This document shows positions 1 to 6,095 of a stretch of 7,926 nt of DNA, in pieces (positions within the stretch are counted from its first letter, which is position 1; every line of letters begins with the position of its first letter). The notes beneath the pieces were generated by a model. The model had not been told where the DNA came from, made no database searches, and worked only from the letters and a program-made list of their open reading frames with translations. Position numbers and translations under genes: made by a program. Source of the stretch: Chloroflexota bacterium (GTDB lineage: Bacteria; Chloroflexota; Limnocylindria; QHBO01); assembly GCA_005880165.1 (NCBI GenBank), contig VBJP01000030.1, forward strand, positions 1 to 7,926, given 5' to 3'.

Positions 1-1209
1 GCTCGGCCCGACCTCGGTGGGCCGCACGTCGATGTCGAAGGCGTCGCCTGGCAGGCCAATCGGCGGGAGCTCGGCGTTCACCTCATGAGCCAGGCTCGCC
101 GCCGCCGCGGTCCTGGCGTCGTGGAGCGTTGCGGCGGCGGCCTCCAGCTCCCCTCGCGCCCGCTGCTCCTCGATCCGGAGCTCCTCGCGCAGCGTGTCCA
201 TGTGCTCCAGGCGGGTGAGCTCGGCCGTGGCCTCGCGTCCGAAAGCCACGATCGCCTCGATCGAGTCGCCGTACTTGCGCCTCAGGTCGTAGATCAGCCC
301 CAGCCGCTCTTCCATGGCCGCGCGTTCCGCGGTGTCGACCTGCACCTGCTCTCCCAGCGTGGCCGCATCCCGTGCCAGCTCGGTTGCCTCGGCCACCAAC
401 GCGGCCCCACGCACCGCCAGCGCGGCGAAACGCTCATCGTGGGCCGCCGCTGACTCCAGCTGGGCGAGTGCCGCGCGTATCCCGTCGAGCGCACCCCCAT
501 CACGTTGCAGGGTCCTGACCGCATCGCCCACCGAGCGCACGATCGCCTCGAGGTGCTGGACTGACTTCACCCGAGCCGCCAGGGACACGTCCTCGTCCGG
601 CTGCAAAGCCGCCGCCTCGATCTCGTGCGCCTGGTGGCGGAGGAGCTCGGTGCGACGTTCGAGCTCCCTGGGATCCATCACCAGCTCGCCGACGCGGGCC
701 GCGACAGCGCGCCATGCTCGCCACGCCTCCCCAACGGCCGCGACGTGGTCTGCGTACCCGCCGAAGCGGTCGAGCAGCGCGCGCTGACGCTCCGCGGCGA
801 AGAGGCGCTGATGCTCGTGCTGGCCGTGGATCTCCGCGATCCGGCCACCGAAGGCGGCAAGCGCCCCGACCGTCACTGTCCGATCGTTGACCCGCGCCAG
901 CGATCGCCCGTCGGCGGTCACCTCGCGGCTGACGATCAATGACCCCTCACCGAGATCCACGAGCTCGTCGAGCGGGTCCTGGGGATCGCGAGGGACGTCG
1001 TCGAAGATGGCCTCCACCCGCAGGGCCGTGGATCCGCTGCGCACCAGGTCGCTCGTGCCGCGTGCTCCGAGGGCCAAGGCCAGCGCGTCAACGACGAGTG
1101 ACTTGCCGGCGCCGGTCTCGCCGGTGACCACCACCAACCCGCGGCCCAACGCGAGGCGAACCGACTCGATCACCGCCAGGTTGGTGACAGCCAGCTCGAG
1201 CAGCGCCAT
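1..1209 (-). CDS. recN: DNA repair ATPase RecN, 3' end cut off by window edge
   Basis: RecN is an SMC-like ATPase that acts early in recombinational repair of double-strand breaks. The reading frame is open from an ATG at 1209 to base 1, giving 403 residues. The family is usually about 550-590 residues, so the C-terminal part with Walker B and the ABC signature lies outside the window. Visible are the N-terminal ATPase lobe with Walker A GETGAGKS at residues 30-37, the RecN hallmark IHGQHEHQ at 127-134, a long Ala/Glu/Arg-rich stretch typical of the coiled coil from about 164, and LRRKYG at 309-314. Only 3 bases separate it from the nadK stop and there is no clear Shine-Dalgarno, so translation probably depends on coupling to nadK. 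The tlyA-nadK-recN order is well known in actinobacteria and related Gram-positives. The identification is secure; only the truncation by the window is limiting. Confidence 0.96.
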   Translation of the reverse strand, partial: MALLELAVTNLAVIESVRLALGRGLVVVTGETGAGKSLVVDALALALGARGTSDLVRSGSTALRVEAIFDDVPRDPQDPLDELVDLGEGSLIVSREVTADGRSLARVNDRTVTVGALAAFGGRIAEIHGQHEHQRLFAAERQRALLDRFGGYADHVAAVGEAWRAWRAVAARVGELVMDPRELERRTELLRHQAHEIEAAALQPDEDVSLAARVKSVQHLEAIVRSVGDAVRTLQRDGGALDGIRAALAQLESAAAHDERFAALAVRGAALVAEATELARDAATLGEQVQVDTAERAAMEERLGLIYDLRRKYGDSIEAIVAFGREATAELTRLEHMDTLREELRIEEQRARGELEAAAATLHDARTAAAASLAHEVNAELPPIGLPGDAFDIDVRPTEVGPS

Positions 1210-1212
1210 CGG

Positions 1213-2058
1213 TCAGTAGGGAAGCAGCGACGCCTTGGTGCGCAGGAGCTCGTAGAAAGGGGTGCTCCCCTCCGGCTCCAGCAGGCGCAGCGGGATCGGC
1301 AGGGCACGTACCTCCACTCGCTCGCCGCAACGCATGGGAAGGTCGTTCTGCCCGTCGATCGAGATGATGGCGCCCTCGTGGCTCTCGCGCAGCGTCAGGC
1401 GCACCACGTGGCGCTCGCCGGCGACCACGCTGTGCAGCGGCGACAGGTACCCGGCGACCGGGGTGATGATCACGTTTCGCAGGCGTGGGTCCAGCACCGC
1501 GCCGCCGGCGCTGAAGGAGTAGGCGGTCGAGCCCGTCGGCGTGGCCACCACCACGCCGTCAGCGACGTAGGTGGCGAGGTGGCTGCCGGAGACCTCGACC
1601 TCGACCTGGATCATCCGCACCCGCGAGCCGCGCGTCACCACGACCTCGTTCAGGCAGGCGTGCGTCTCGCTCGTGCCGTCGGCCCGGATCACGGTCGCGG
1701 AGATGCGGAACCGTTCCTCGATGCTGTACTGCCCGTCGACCACCTGGTCGAGGGTGCGCTCCAGGTCGGCCGTCTCGACCTTGGCCAGGAAGCCCACCCG
1801 ACCGAGGTTCACGCCCAGCGCGGGCACCTCGCTATCACCGATGGCGCGCGCGGTCCTCAGGAAGGTGCCGTCCCCACCCAGCACGCAGATCAGGTCGGTC
1901 CCGGTGCAGGCGGCGCGGATCTGTTCGGCATCGTCCGCCGGTGAGCTCCAGGCCTCAACGCCATGCCCGGAGCACCACGACTCGGCGCGGGTGAGCGTCT
2001 CACGAGCGGCGTCGTTGTCGGGGTTGAGCGAGAAGCCGATGCGCCGGAGCTCGCCCAT
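1213..2058 (-). CDS. nadK: NAD kinase (ATP- or polyphosphate-dependent)
   Basis: The 281-residue product phosphorylates NAD to NADP in the cytoplasm, and is the only known route to NADP. The NAD kinase motifs appear in order: GGDGT at 61-65 within LGGDGTFLRTAR, GVNLGRVGFLA at 82-92, the NAD-contacting Asn-Glu pair at 137-138, and the glycine-rich TPTGSTAYSFSAGG at 173-186 preceded by DG at 167-168. Length is normal for the bacterial enzyme. One oddity is the segment after ITP (about 200-212), where most family members read TP-x-x-PH. Here it reads TPVAGYLSPL, without the usual Pro-His. The ATG overlaps the stop of the upstream small gene by one base (TGATG), with a G-run (GGGGG) a few bases upstream as a possible ribosome site. 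NADP supply has no obvious direct link to the repair gene recN that follows, but this adjacency is common. Confidence 0.96.
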   Translation of the reverse strand: MGELRRIGFSLNPDNDAARETLTRAESWCSGHGVEAWSSPADDAEQIRAACTGTDLICVLGGDGTFLRTARAIGDSEVPALGVNLGRVGFLAKVETADLERTLDQVVDGQYSIEERFRISATVIRADGTSETHACLNEVVVTRGSRVRMIQVEVEVSGSHLATYVADGVVVATPTGSTAYSFSAGGAVLDPRLRNVIITPVAGYLSPLHSVVAGERHVVRLTLRESHEGAIISIDGQNDLPMRCGERVEVRALPIPLRLLEPEGSTPFYELLRTKASLLPY

Positions 2059-2459
2059 CAGGCCCCCGTGTCGGTCGGGTCCGTGAGGGGTTCGGGCAGG
2101 GAGACCATCGTGGCCTTGGATGGCATCGCCGCGGGCGGCAGCCGTTCGGCGATCTCCTCGAGCCTGCGGCGCAGGGCCACCAGCTCTGTGGCGACGTCGG
2201 ACTCGGCGACCGCAGCATATGAACGGTCCAGGCCAGCCGCGATGAGGGCCCGCATCAGGCTGGAGGGCGACACGCCGCGCGCGTGCGCGGCTGCCTCGAC
2301 GCGGTCGAGGAGGGCGTCGGGCATGCGCAGCGAGACGATCTGCCGCATGGTGTCCGGCGACGGCTCGTGGCGAATCGCCGCGTCGACCGCCTCGAGGCCC
2401 TCGAAGACGCTCAGCTGCTCCGCGGGTGCGGTCCGCTCCCTCCGCTTCACGTACTGCAT
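2058..2459 (-). CDS. Small ribbon-helix-helix (CopG/Arc-like) protein, function unknown
   Basis: I do not recognise a named family for this 133-residue protein. Residues 39-78 have the shape of a ribbon-helix-helix DNA-binding fold: a short strand with alternating hydrophobics (RQIVSLRMP, 39-47), a first helix (about 48-61), a turn at GVSP (62-65), and a second helix (about 66-77, SSLMRALIAAGL). It is preceded by a polar 38-residue N-terminus and followed by a charged helix (about 86-107) and a Pro/Thr-rich tail. The ATG at 2459 is 17 bp after the tlyA stop and has no clear Shine-Dalgarno; Met38 is an alternative start just before the fold. It overlaps nadK by one base, so it is very likely co-translated with it. 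It sits where an ArgR/AhrC repressor is often found between tlyA and recN, so a regulator is plausible, though no target is known. No toxin gene is adjacent, which argues against an antitoxin role. Confidence 0.8.
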   Translation of the reverse strand: MQYVKRRERTAPAEQLSVFEGLEAVDAAIRHEPSPDTMRQIVSLRMPDALLDRVEAAAHARGVSPSSLMRALIAAGLDRSYAAVAESDVATELVALRRRLEEIAERLPPAAMPSKATMVSLPEPLTDPTDTGA

Positions 2460-2468
2460 CGTAGTACG
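2450..2468. repeat. Short inverted repeat across the RHH-gene start codon
   Basis: CGTACT (2450-2455) and AGTACG (2463-2468) are perfect 6-bp inverted arms around a 7-base spacer that contains the start codon of the RHH gene. The position suits an autoregulatory operator or a small RNA hairpin limiting initiation. However, 6-bp arms at this spacing occur by chance many times in 8 kb, so this is only a candidate. Confidence 0.25.
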
Positions 2469-2476
2469 CGAATGGG

Positions 2477-3277
2477 TCAGACCGATGGCTCGAAGAGCGC
2501 GTCCACCGCCGTTCGCCAGGCGCTCGGCGCCTTAACGGCGACGCCCAAGCGGTGCTCGAGCAGGGTGAGGAACTCGGTATTGCCGGCGCTGCCCGAGATC
2601 GGCGATCGCATCACGCGCGCTGGCGCAAACCCGGCGCTGCGCGCCGCGTCCCCGAACTCGAGCAGCACCCTCCGATGGACGGCCGGATCACGGACCACGC
2701 CGCCGCGCGGCACCGCCTCGCGCCCGGCCTCGAACTGCGGCTTGACGAGTGCGATCACTCGACCAGTCGGTGCCAGAAGGCCTGTGACCGCGGGCAGCAC
2801 CAACGCCAGCGAGATGAACGACAGGTCCAGGGTCGCGAGATCCACGGTTTCGGGCAGGCGCTCCAGCGTGCGGAGGTTGGCGCGGTCCATCACCACCACA
2901 CGAGGATCCGTGCGGAGGCGCTCGATCAGCTGTCCGCGCCCAACATCGACCGCGTAGACAATTCGGGCGCCGCGCTCGAGCAGCACGTCGGTGAAGCCCC
3001 CGGTGCTGGCGCCGGCGTCCAGGCAGGTGAGCCCGCGAGGATCCACGGCGAACGCGTCAAGCGCAGCGGCGAGCTTCTCACCGCCACGCGACGCCCACCG
3101 CGGCCCGGGCACGGAGACCAGCTCGACGTCGGCGGCAACGAGTTGTCCCGGCTTGAGCCCGCGTGTCCCCGAACCGGGCAGCACCACGGCGCCAGCCATG
3201 AGCAGTGACTGCGCCTCCGCGCGCGAGCGGGCCATGCCGCGCTCCACGAGTAGCTGGTCGAGACGGACGCGAGGCAC
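2477..3277 (-). CDS. tlyA: TlyA-family 16S/23S rRNA 2'-O-methyltransferase (haemolysin-A-like)
   Basis: The 266-residue protein belongs to the S4-domain plus FtsJ-fold family that 2'-O-methylates cytidines in rRNA using S-adenosylmethionine. Loss of TlyA in mycobacteria gives capreomycin resistance. An S4 RNA-binding domain occupies about 3-60 (RLDQLLVERGMARSRAEAQ). The linker and SRGGEKL follow at 60-69, then the SAM-binding LDAGASTGGFTD at 86-97 and DVGRGQL at 111-117. The expected catalytic Lys-Asp-Lys-Glu set is present as K68, D151 (in DLSFIS), K179 (in VKPQFE) and E235 (in GNTEF). The start is GTG at 3277. The frame upstream contains only nine sense codons after the in-frame dxs stop and no other start codon, so this start is well determined. 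It lies 27 bp downstream of dxs and is probably co-transcribed with it, as in Bacillus. Whether it modifies both ribosomal subunits cannot be told from sequence alone. Confidence 0.95.
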   Translation of the reverse strand: MPRVRLDQLLVERGMARSRAEAQSLLMAGAVVLPGSGTRGLKPGQLVAADVELVSVPGPRWASRGGEKLAAALDAFAVDPRGLTCLDAGASTGGFTDVLLERGARIVYAVDVGRGQLIERLRTDPRVVVMDRANLRTLERLPETVDLATLDLSFISLALVLPAVTGLLAPTGRVIALVKPQFEAGREAVPRGGVVRDPAVHRRVLLEFGDAARSAGFAPARVMRSPISGSAGNTEFLTLLEHRLGVAVKAPSAWRTAVDALFEPSV

Positions 3278-3304
3278 CCGGCCGCTACCAGCCGCAACCG
3301 CCGA

Positions 3305-5284
3305 CTATGCGGCGCTGCTCCTGGAGCGACTCCTGTTCGCGCCGCTCGCCGCGGCTCGCTCGCCGCGCATCATGCCCATCGCCTCGCGGATCTGCGCGAG
3401 GATGCCCGGCAGGTCGATCCGCTGCTGGGCGCGCAGCTCACCAACCGCGCCGTGGTGCACGAAGCCCTCCGCGAGGGCGATCTTGAGGAGCGGCACGTGC
3501 AGTCCAGCTCGGTTCAGGGCGTCGAGCACGCCATCGCCGAAGCCCCCCATCGCGGCCGACTCCTCGGCGGTGACCACCAATCGCTTGCCGGAGGCCTGTT
3601 CGCCGAGCAGCGCCTCGTCGAGGGGCTTCGCCCACCGCGCGTTGACCACCGTCGCCTCCAGGCTGTCCTCCGCCGAGAGCGCTTCGGCCGTAGCCAGCAG
3701 GCGCTGCACGATCGGTCCGAACCCCACCAGCAGCAAGTCATCGCCGGTACGCAGCACTTCGCCGCGGCCAACCTCCAGCGCCTTTCCCTGCCGGTCCGGC
3801 AGGTCCTCGCCCGCGTCGCGCGGGTAATGGATGCTCATCGGTCCCGGATGCGCCAGGGCAGTGACGACCATGTCGCGTAGCTCCTGCTCGTCCTTTGGCG
3901 AGCCGATCGCCAGGTTCGGCAGGGAGCGCTGCGCCGAGAGGATGAACATCCCCTGGTGGCTGGTGCCGTCCTCGCCGACCAGGCCGGCACGGTCGATCGC
4001 CAGGAACACGGGCAGGTCGTTCTGGCAGACGTCATGGACGAGCTGGTCGAACGCGCGCTGGCTGAAGGTGGAATAGAGAGCGACCACCGGCCGCTGGCCG
4101 GCCAACGCCAGGCCTGCCGCCATCGTCAGGCTGTGCTCCTCCGCAATCCCCACGTCGAAGAAGCGCCGCGGGAAGCGCTCACCGAAGCGCGCCAGCCCGG
4201 TCCCGGTGGGCATCCCGGCGGTGATGGCGCAGATCCGCTCATCCTGCGCGGCGAGCCGCACCAGCTCCTCGACGAAGGTCTGCGTGTAGGTCTTGGGCTT
4301 GCGCGACGGACCGGAGGTCACCGGCAGCGGCTCCTCGGTGGGATCGATGAGGCCCAGGTCAATGGGCGGCAGGCTGGCGCCGTGGAAGCTGATGCTGTCC
4401 GCCTCCGCCGGCGCGTAGCCCTTGCCCTTGATCGTCTTGACGTGCACGACCACGGGGCCGCGGAGGTGGAACGCCTGCTCGAAGGCCCTCTCCAGCTCCG
4501 GCAGGTCGTGACCATCGAGGACGCCGATGTAGGTGAGCCCGATGTCCTCGAAGAAGCCGACCTTGGCCCAGCTGCGCTTGAAGCCCTCCTTGGCCCAGGC
4601 GAGCAGGTCGAAGAGCGGCTGGCCGATCACCGGAATGCGGCTGATGGTGCGCTTCGAGGCCTCCTTGGTCTCCTGGTAGGCGCGCGTCAGGCGCAGCTTG
4701 TTGAGGCGGGTGGAAAGTCCGCCAACCGAGCGGCTGATGCTCATCTCGTTGTCGTTGAGCACGATCAGCATCCGGTGCTTGGACTGGCCGAGGTGGTTGA
4801 GTGCTTCGAGCGTCAGGCCGCTCTGCATGGCGGCGTCGCCCACGCACACGGCGATGCGTTGGGCACGGCCCGGATCGCCGGGCCGCAGGAGGTCGCGTGC
4901 CGCGGCCAGCCCCACCCCGATGCTGACCCCGGTCCCCGCGTGGCCACCGTCGAAGACGTCGTGCTGGCTCTCGCTGCGACGAGGGAAGCCGCCGACCCCA
5001 CCGGTCTGCCGCAGCGTATCGAACCGATCCCAGCGGCCGGTGAGCAGCTTGTGGGCGTAGGCCTGATGGCCCGTGTCCCACACGATCCGGTCGCGCGGGG
5101 AGTCCATCACACGATGCAGGGCGAGCGCGATCTCGACGGCCCCCAGCGAGCTCGCCAGGTGCCCGCCAGTGTGCTGGACCGTGCGGATCATCTTTCCGCG
5201 TAGCTCCGCGGCGAGCTGTTCGAGCCCTGGATAGTCGAGCGCGCGCAGCTGCGCTGGGTCATGGATCGTCTCGAGAAGGGTCAC
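3305..5284 (-). CDS. dxs: 1-deoxy-D-xylulose-5-phosphate synthase, motif-divergent
   Basis: DXS condenses pyruvate and glyceraldehyde-3-phosphate with thiamine diphosphate (ThDP), the first step of the MEP isoprenoid pathway. I place the start at GTG 5284 (659 residues), where VTLLETIHDPAQL matches the usual DXS N-terminus and a GGAGAG site lies 8 bases upstream. An ATG at 5344 would add 20 residues across a likely promoter. Visible motifs (659-residue numbering): TGGHLASSLG at about 39-48, DTGHQAYAHKLLTGR at about 70-84, NDNEMSIS at 177-184, catalytic Glu382 in GIAEEH, YSTFSQRAFDQ with R410 and D413, DRAGLVGEDG, His443 in SHQG, and YPR with R489. Departures from the family: GDG is GDA (149-151), HSSTS is HAGTG, ISPNVG is ISRSVG, AEQH is AEEH, and YPRG is YPRD. 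A Ser/Arg-rich tail of about 20 residues ends the protein. Core catalytic residues are kept, so I expect an active but divergent enzyme. No ispA accompanies it here. Confidence 0.94.
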   Translation of the reverse strand: MTLLETIHDPAQLRALDYPGLEQLAAELRGKMIRTVQHTGGHLASSLGAVEIALALHRVMDSPRDRIVWDTGHQAYAHKLLTGRWDRFDTLRQTGGVGGFPRRSESQHDVFDGGHAGTGVSIGVGLAAARDLLRPGDPGRAQRIAVCVGDAAMQSGLTLEALNHLGQSKHRMLIVLNDNEMSISRSVGGLSTRLNKLRLTRAYQETKEASKRTISRIPVIGQPLFDLLAWAKEGFKRSWAKVGFFEDIGLTYIGVLDGHDLPELERAFEQAFHLRGPVVVHVKTIKGKGYAPAEADSISFHGASLPPIDLGLIDPTEEPLPVTSGPSRKPKTYTQTFVEELVRLAAQDERICAITAGMPTGTGLARFGERFPRRFFDVGIAEEHSLTMAAGLALAGQRPVVALYSTFSQRAFDQLVHDVCQNDLPVFLAIDRAGLVGEDGTSHQGMFILSAQRSLPNLAIGSPKDEQELRDMVVTALAHPGPMSIHYPRDAGEDLPDRQGKALEVGRGEVLRTGDDLLLVGFGPIVQRLLATAEALSAEDSLEATVVNARWAKPLDEALLGEQASGKRLVVTAEESAAMGGFGDGVLDALNRAGLHVPLLKIALAEGFVHHGAVGELRAQQRIDLPGILAQIREAMGMMRGERAAASGANRSRSRSSAA

Positions 5285-5292
5285 CGATGGCA

Positions 5293-5298
5293 CTCTCC
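5293..5298 (-). promoter_or_regulatory. Shine-Dalgarno of dxs, supports the GTG 5284 start
   Basis: On the minus strand this reads GGAGAG, 8 bases before the GTG at 5284. That is good spacing, and the protein from this GTG begins with the conserved DXS N-terminus. It therefore decides against the longer frame starting at 5344. Confidence 0.65.
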
Positions 5299-5315
5299 GG
5301 ATCGGTTCGCGGCCG

Positions 5316-5321
5316 AGTATA
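5316..5321 (-). promoter_or_regulatory. Candidate -10 box of a dxs promoter
   Basis: On the minus strand the only sizeable gap in the window (about 95 bp between the acetyltransferase stop at 5380 and GTG 5284) contains TATACT, a 5 of 6 match to the housekeeping -10 consensus. It sits 31 bases before the start codon, which would give a leader of about 25 bases. The hexamer 17 bases upstream (ATGGGA) matches TTGACA at only three positions, and there is no TGn extension, so the -35 is weak. In a GC-rich genome an AT-rich hexamer here stands out. It could drive dxs-tlyA-RHH-nadK-recN separately from the genes upstream. Confidence 0.45.
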
Positions 5322-5379
5322 GCCCGATGCTCGCCGCCTCCCATCCGGACGATTTGGCTACACCGGCGTCACCGCACGC

Positions 5380-5817
5380 TCAGGCGAGCTCCTTCTCGAA
5401 CCAGTTGGAGGTCTTGGTGAGGCGGTAGCCCTGGCGCTCATAGAACCGCCGCGCTTCCTCGCGGGTCGTGCGTGAGGCCACACGCACGGCGTTCGCTCGC
5501 CGCTTCCGGGCCCAGCGTTCGGCCTCCGCCATGAGCGCGGCGCCGATGCCGCGGCCCCGGCAGCGCTCGTCAACGACCAGCGCCATGACCTGTGCGTGCT
5601 GGTCCGCGACGAGCGTCCGGCGCAGCTCGACGTGGACCCAGGCCACGACGTTCCCCGCGTCCTCGGCGACCATGGCCGCAGCTTCCTCGCGGCCCAGCAC
5701 CCGCGCGATGCGCTCCGCGAGCTGCACCTCGCTGGAGGGGTATCCCAGCTGGGTCGCCAGGTTGGCCACGGCCCCCGCGTCGTCCCTGCGCATCGCGCGG
5801 ATGCGGGGTGGGCTCAC
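5380..5817 (-). CDS. GNAT-family N-acetyltransferase, substrate unknown
   Basis: This is a 145-residue single-domain GNAT protein, which would transfer an acetyl group from acetyl-CoA to an amine. The first strand and helix are RIRAMRRDDAGAVANLATQLGYP (about 5-27, given here as a description of the region). The acetyl-CoA pyrophosphate loop is RCRGRGIGAAL at 85-95, fitting R-x-x-G-x-G/A, preceded by the hydrophobic strand VMALVVDE. Near the C-terminus FYERQGY (125-131) carries the usual general-acid tyrosine region. The start is GTG at 5817, overlapping the xseB stop by four bases (GTGA). A GGCGGAGG stretch directly abuts the GTG, closer than ideal, so reinitiation after xseB is likely. ATG at codon 9 would cut into the first strand and is less likely. 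The family cannot be narrowed to a substrate; RimI, antibiotic or small-amine acetylation are all possible. It occupies the slot where ispA is common. Confidence 0.88.
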   Translation of the reverse strand: MSPPRIRAMRRDDAGAVANLATQLGYPSSEVQLAERIARVLGREEAAAMVAEDAGNVVAWVHVELRRTLVADQHAQVMALVVDERCRGRGIGAALMAEAERWARKRRANAVRVASRTTREEARRFYERQGYRLTKTSNWFEKELA

Positions 5818-6095
5818 CCTCCGCCGGGCTCGGCTGGAGCGGTCTCGCGCGCGTCGCCGGCGCGCGCCGAGTCGCCGGCGCGGCGCCCGAGCTCGCTGAT
5901 CGTCAGCTCGGCGGCGCGCAGGCGTTCCTCGCAGGCGGCGTGGATCCGAAGCCCCTCCCGGTACAGCGCGATGCTCTCCTCCAGGCCGACGCTGCCGGCC
6001 TCGAGTGCCGCCACGATGCGCTGCAGCTCGGCGACCAGCTCATCGAACGGTCGTTCCGCGAGCTCGGCGTCGCTGATCGCTGGCTGCTCGCTCAA
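5814..6095 (-). CDS. xseB: Exonuclease VII small subunit
   Basis: XseB is the small helical subunit that assembles in several copies on XseA to form exonuclease VII, a single-strand-specific nuclease acting in both directions. The core is residues 17-68: FDELVAELQRIVAALEAGSVG, then LEESIALYREGL and CEERLRAAE, all close to the family pattern. The start is TTG at 6095, overlapping the xseA stop as TTGA. No ATG or GTG lies between it and the core, and a GAGGAG site stands 8 bases upstream. The 93-residue length is slightly above the usual 60-85 because of a non-conserved tail (71-93) rich in Ala, Gly and Arg with a duplicated RAGD. It overlaps the following acetyltransferase by four bases, so xseA, xseB and the acetyltransferase are one translationally coupled unit. 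Confidence 0.94.
   Translation of the reverse strand: MSEQPAISDAELAERPFDELVAELQRIVAALEAGSVGLEESIALYREGLRIHAACEERLRAAELTISELGRRAGDSARAGDARETAPAEPGGG
5853..5888 (-). repeat. 18-bp imperfect tandem repeat in the xseB tail
   Basis: On the plus strand GTCGCCGGCGCG occurs at 5853-5864 and again at 5871-5882, an 18-bp period and so in frame. It encodes RAGDSA then RAGDAR at residues 72-83 of XseB, outside the conserved core. It looks like a small in-frame duplication in a non-conserved tail. Confidence 0.6.

Noticed and set aside
1378..1944. Plus-strand open frames opposite nadK
   Set aside because: They are shadows of nadK, whose NAD kinase motifs on the minus strand are unambiguous.
2058..2459. 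RHH protein as an antitoxin of a toxin-antitoxin pair
   Set aside because: Both neighbours are the housekeeping genes tlyA and nadK; no small toxin-like frame is adjacent.
3956..5203. A 415-codon open frame on the plus strand opposite dxs
   Set aside because: It is antisense to the clearly coding dxs and its composition (His, Arg, Gly, Ala rich) follows from the GC-biased third positions of the real gene. No recognisable domain.
5285..5344. Longer dxs starting at ATG 5344
   Set aside because: The extra 20 residues do not resemble DXS N-termini, they span a likely -10 box, and a well-spaced ribosome site precedes GTG 5284.
5818..5890. GC-rich inverted stretches at the end of xseB as a terminator
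   Set aside because: No T-run follows, the sequence is coding, and the next gene overlaps xseB, so termination here would make little sense.
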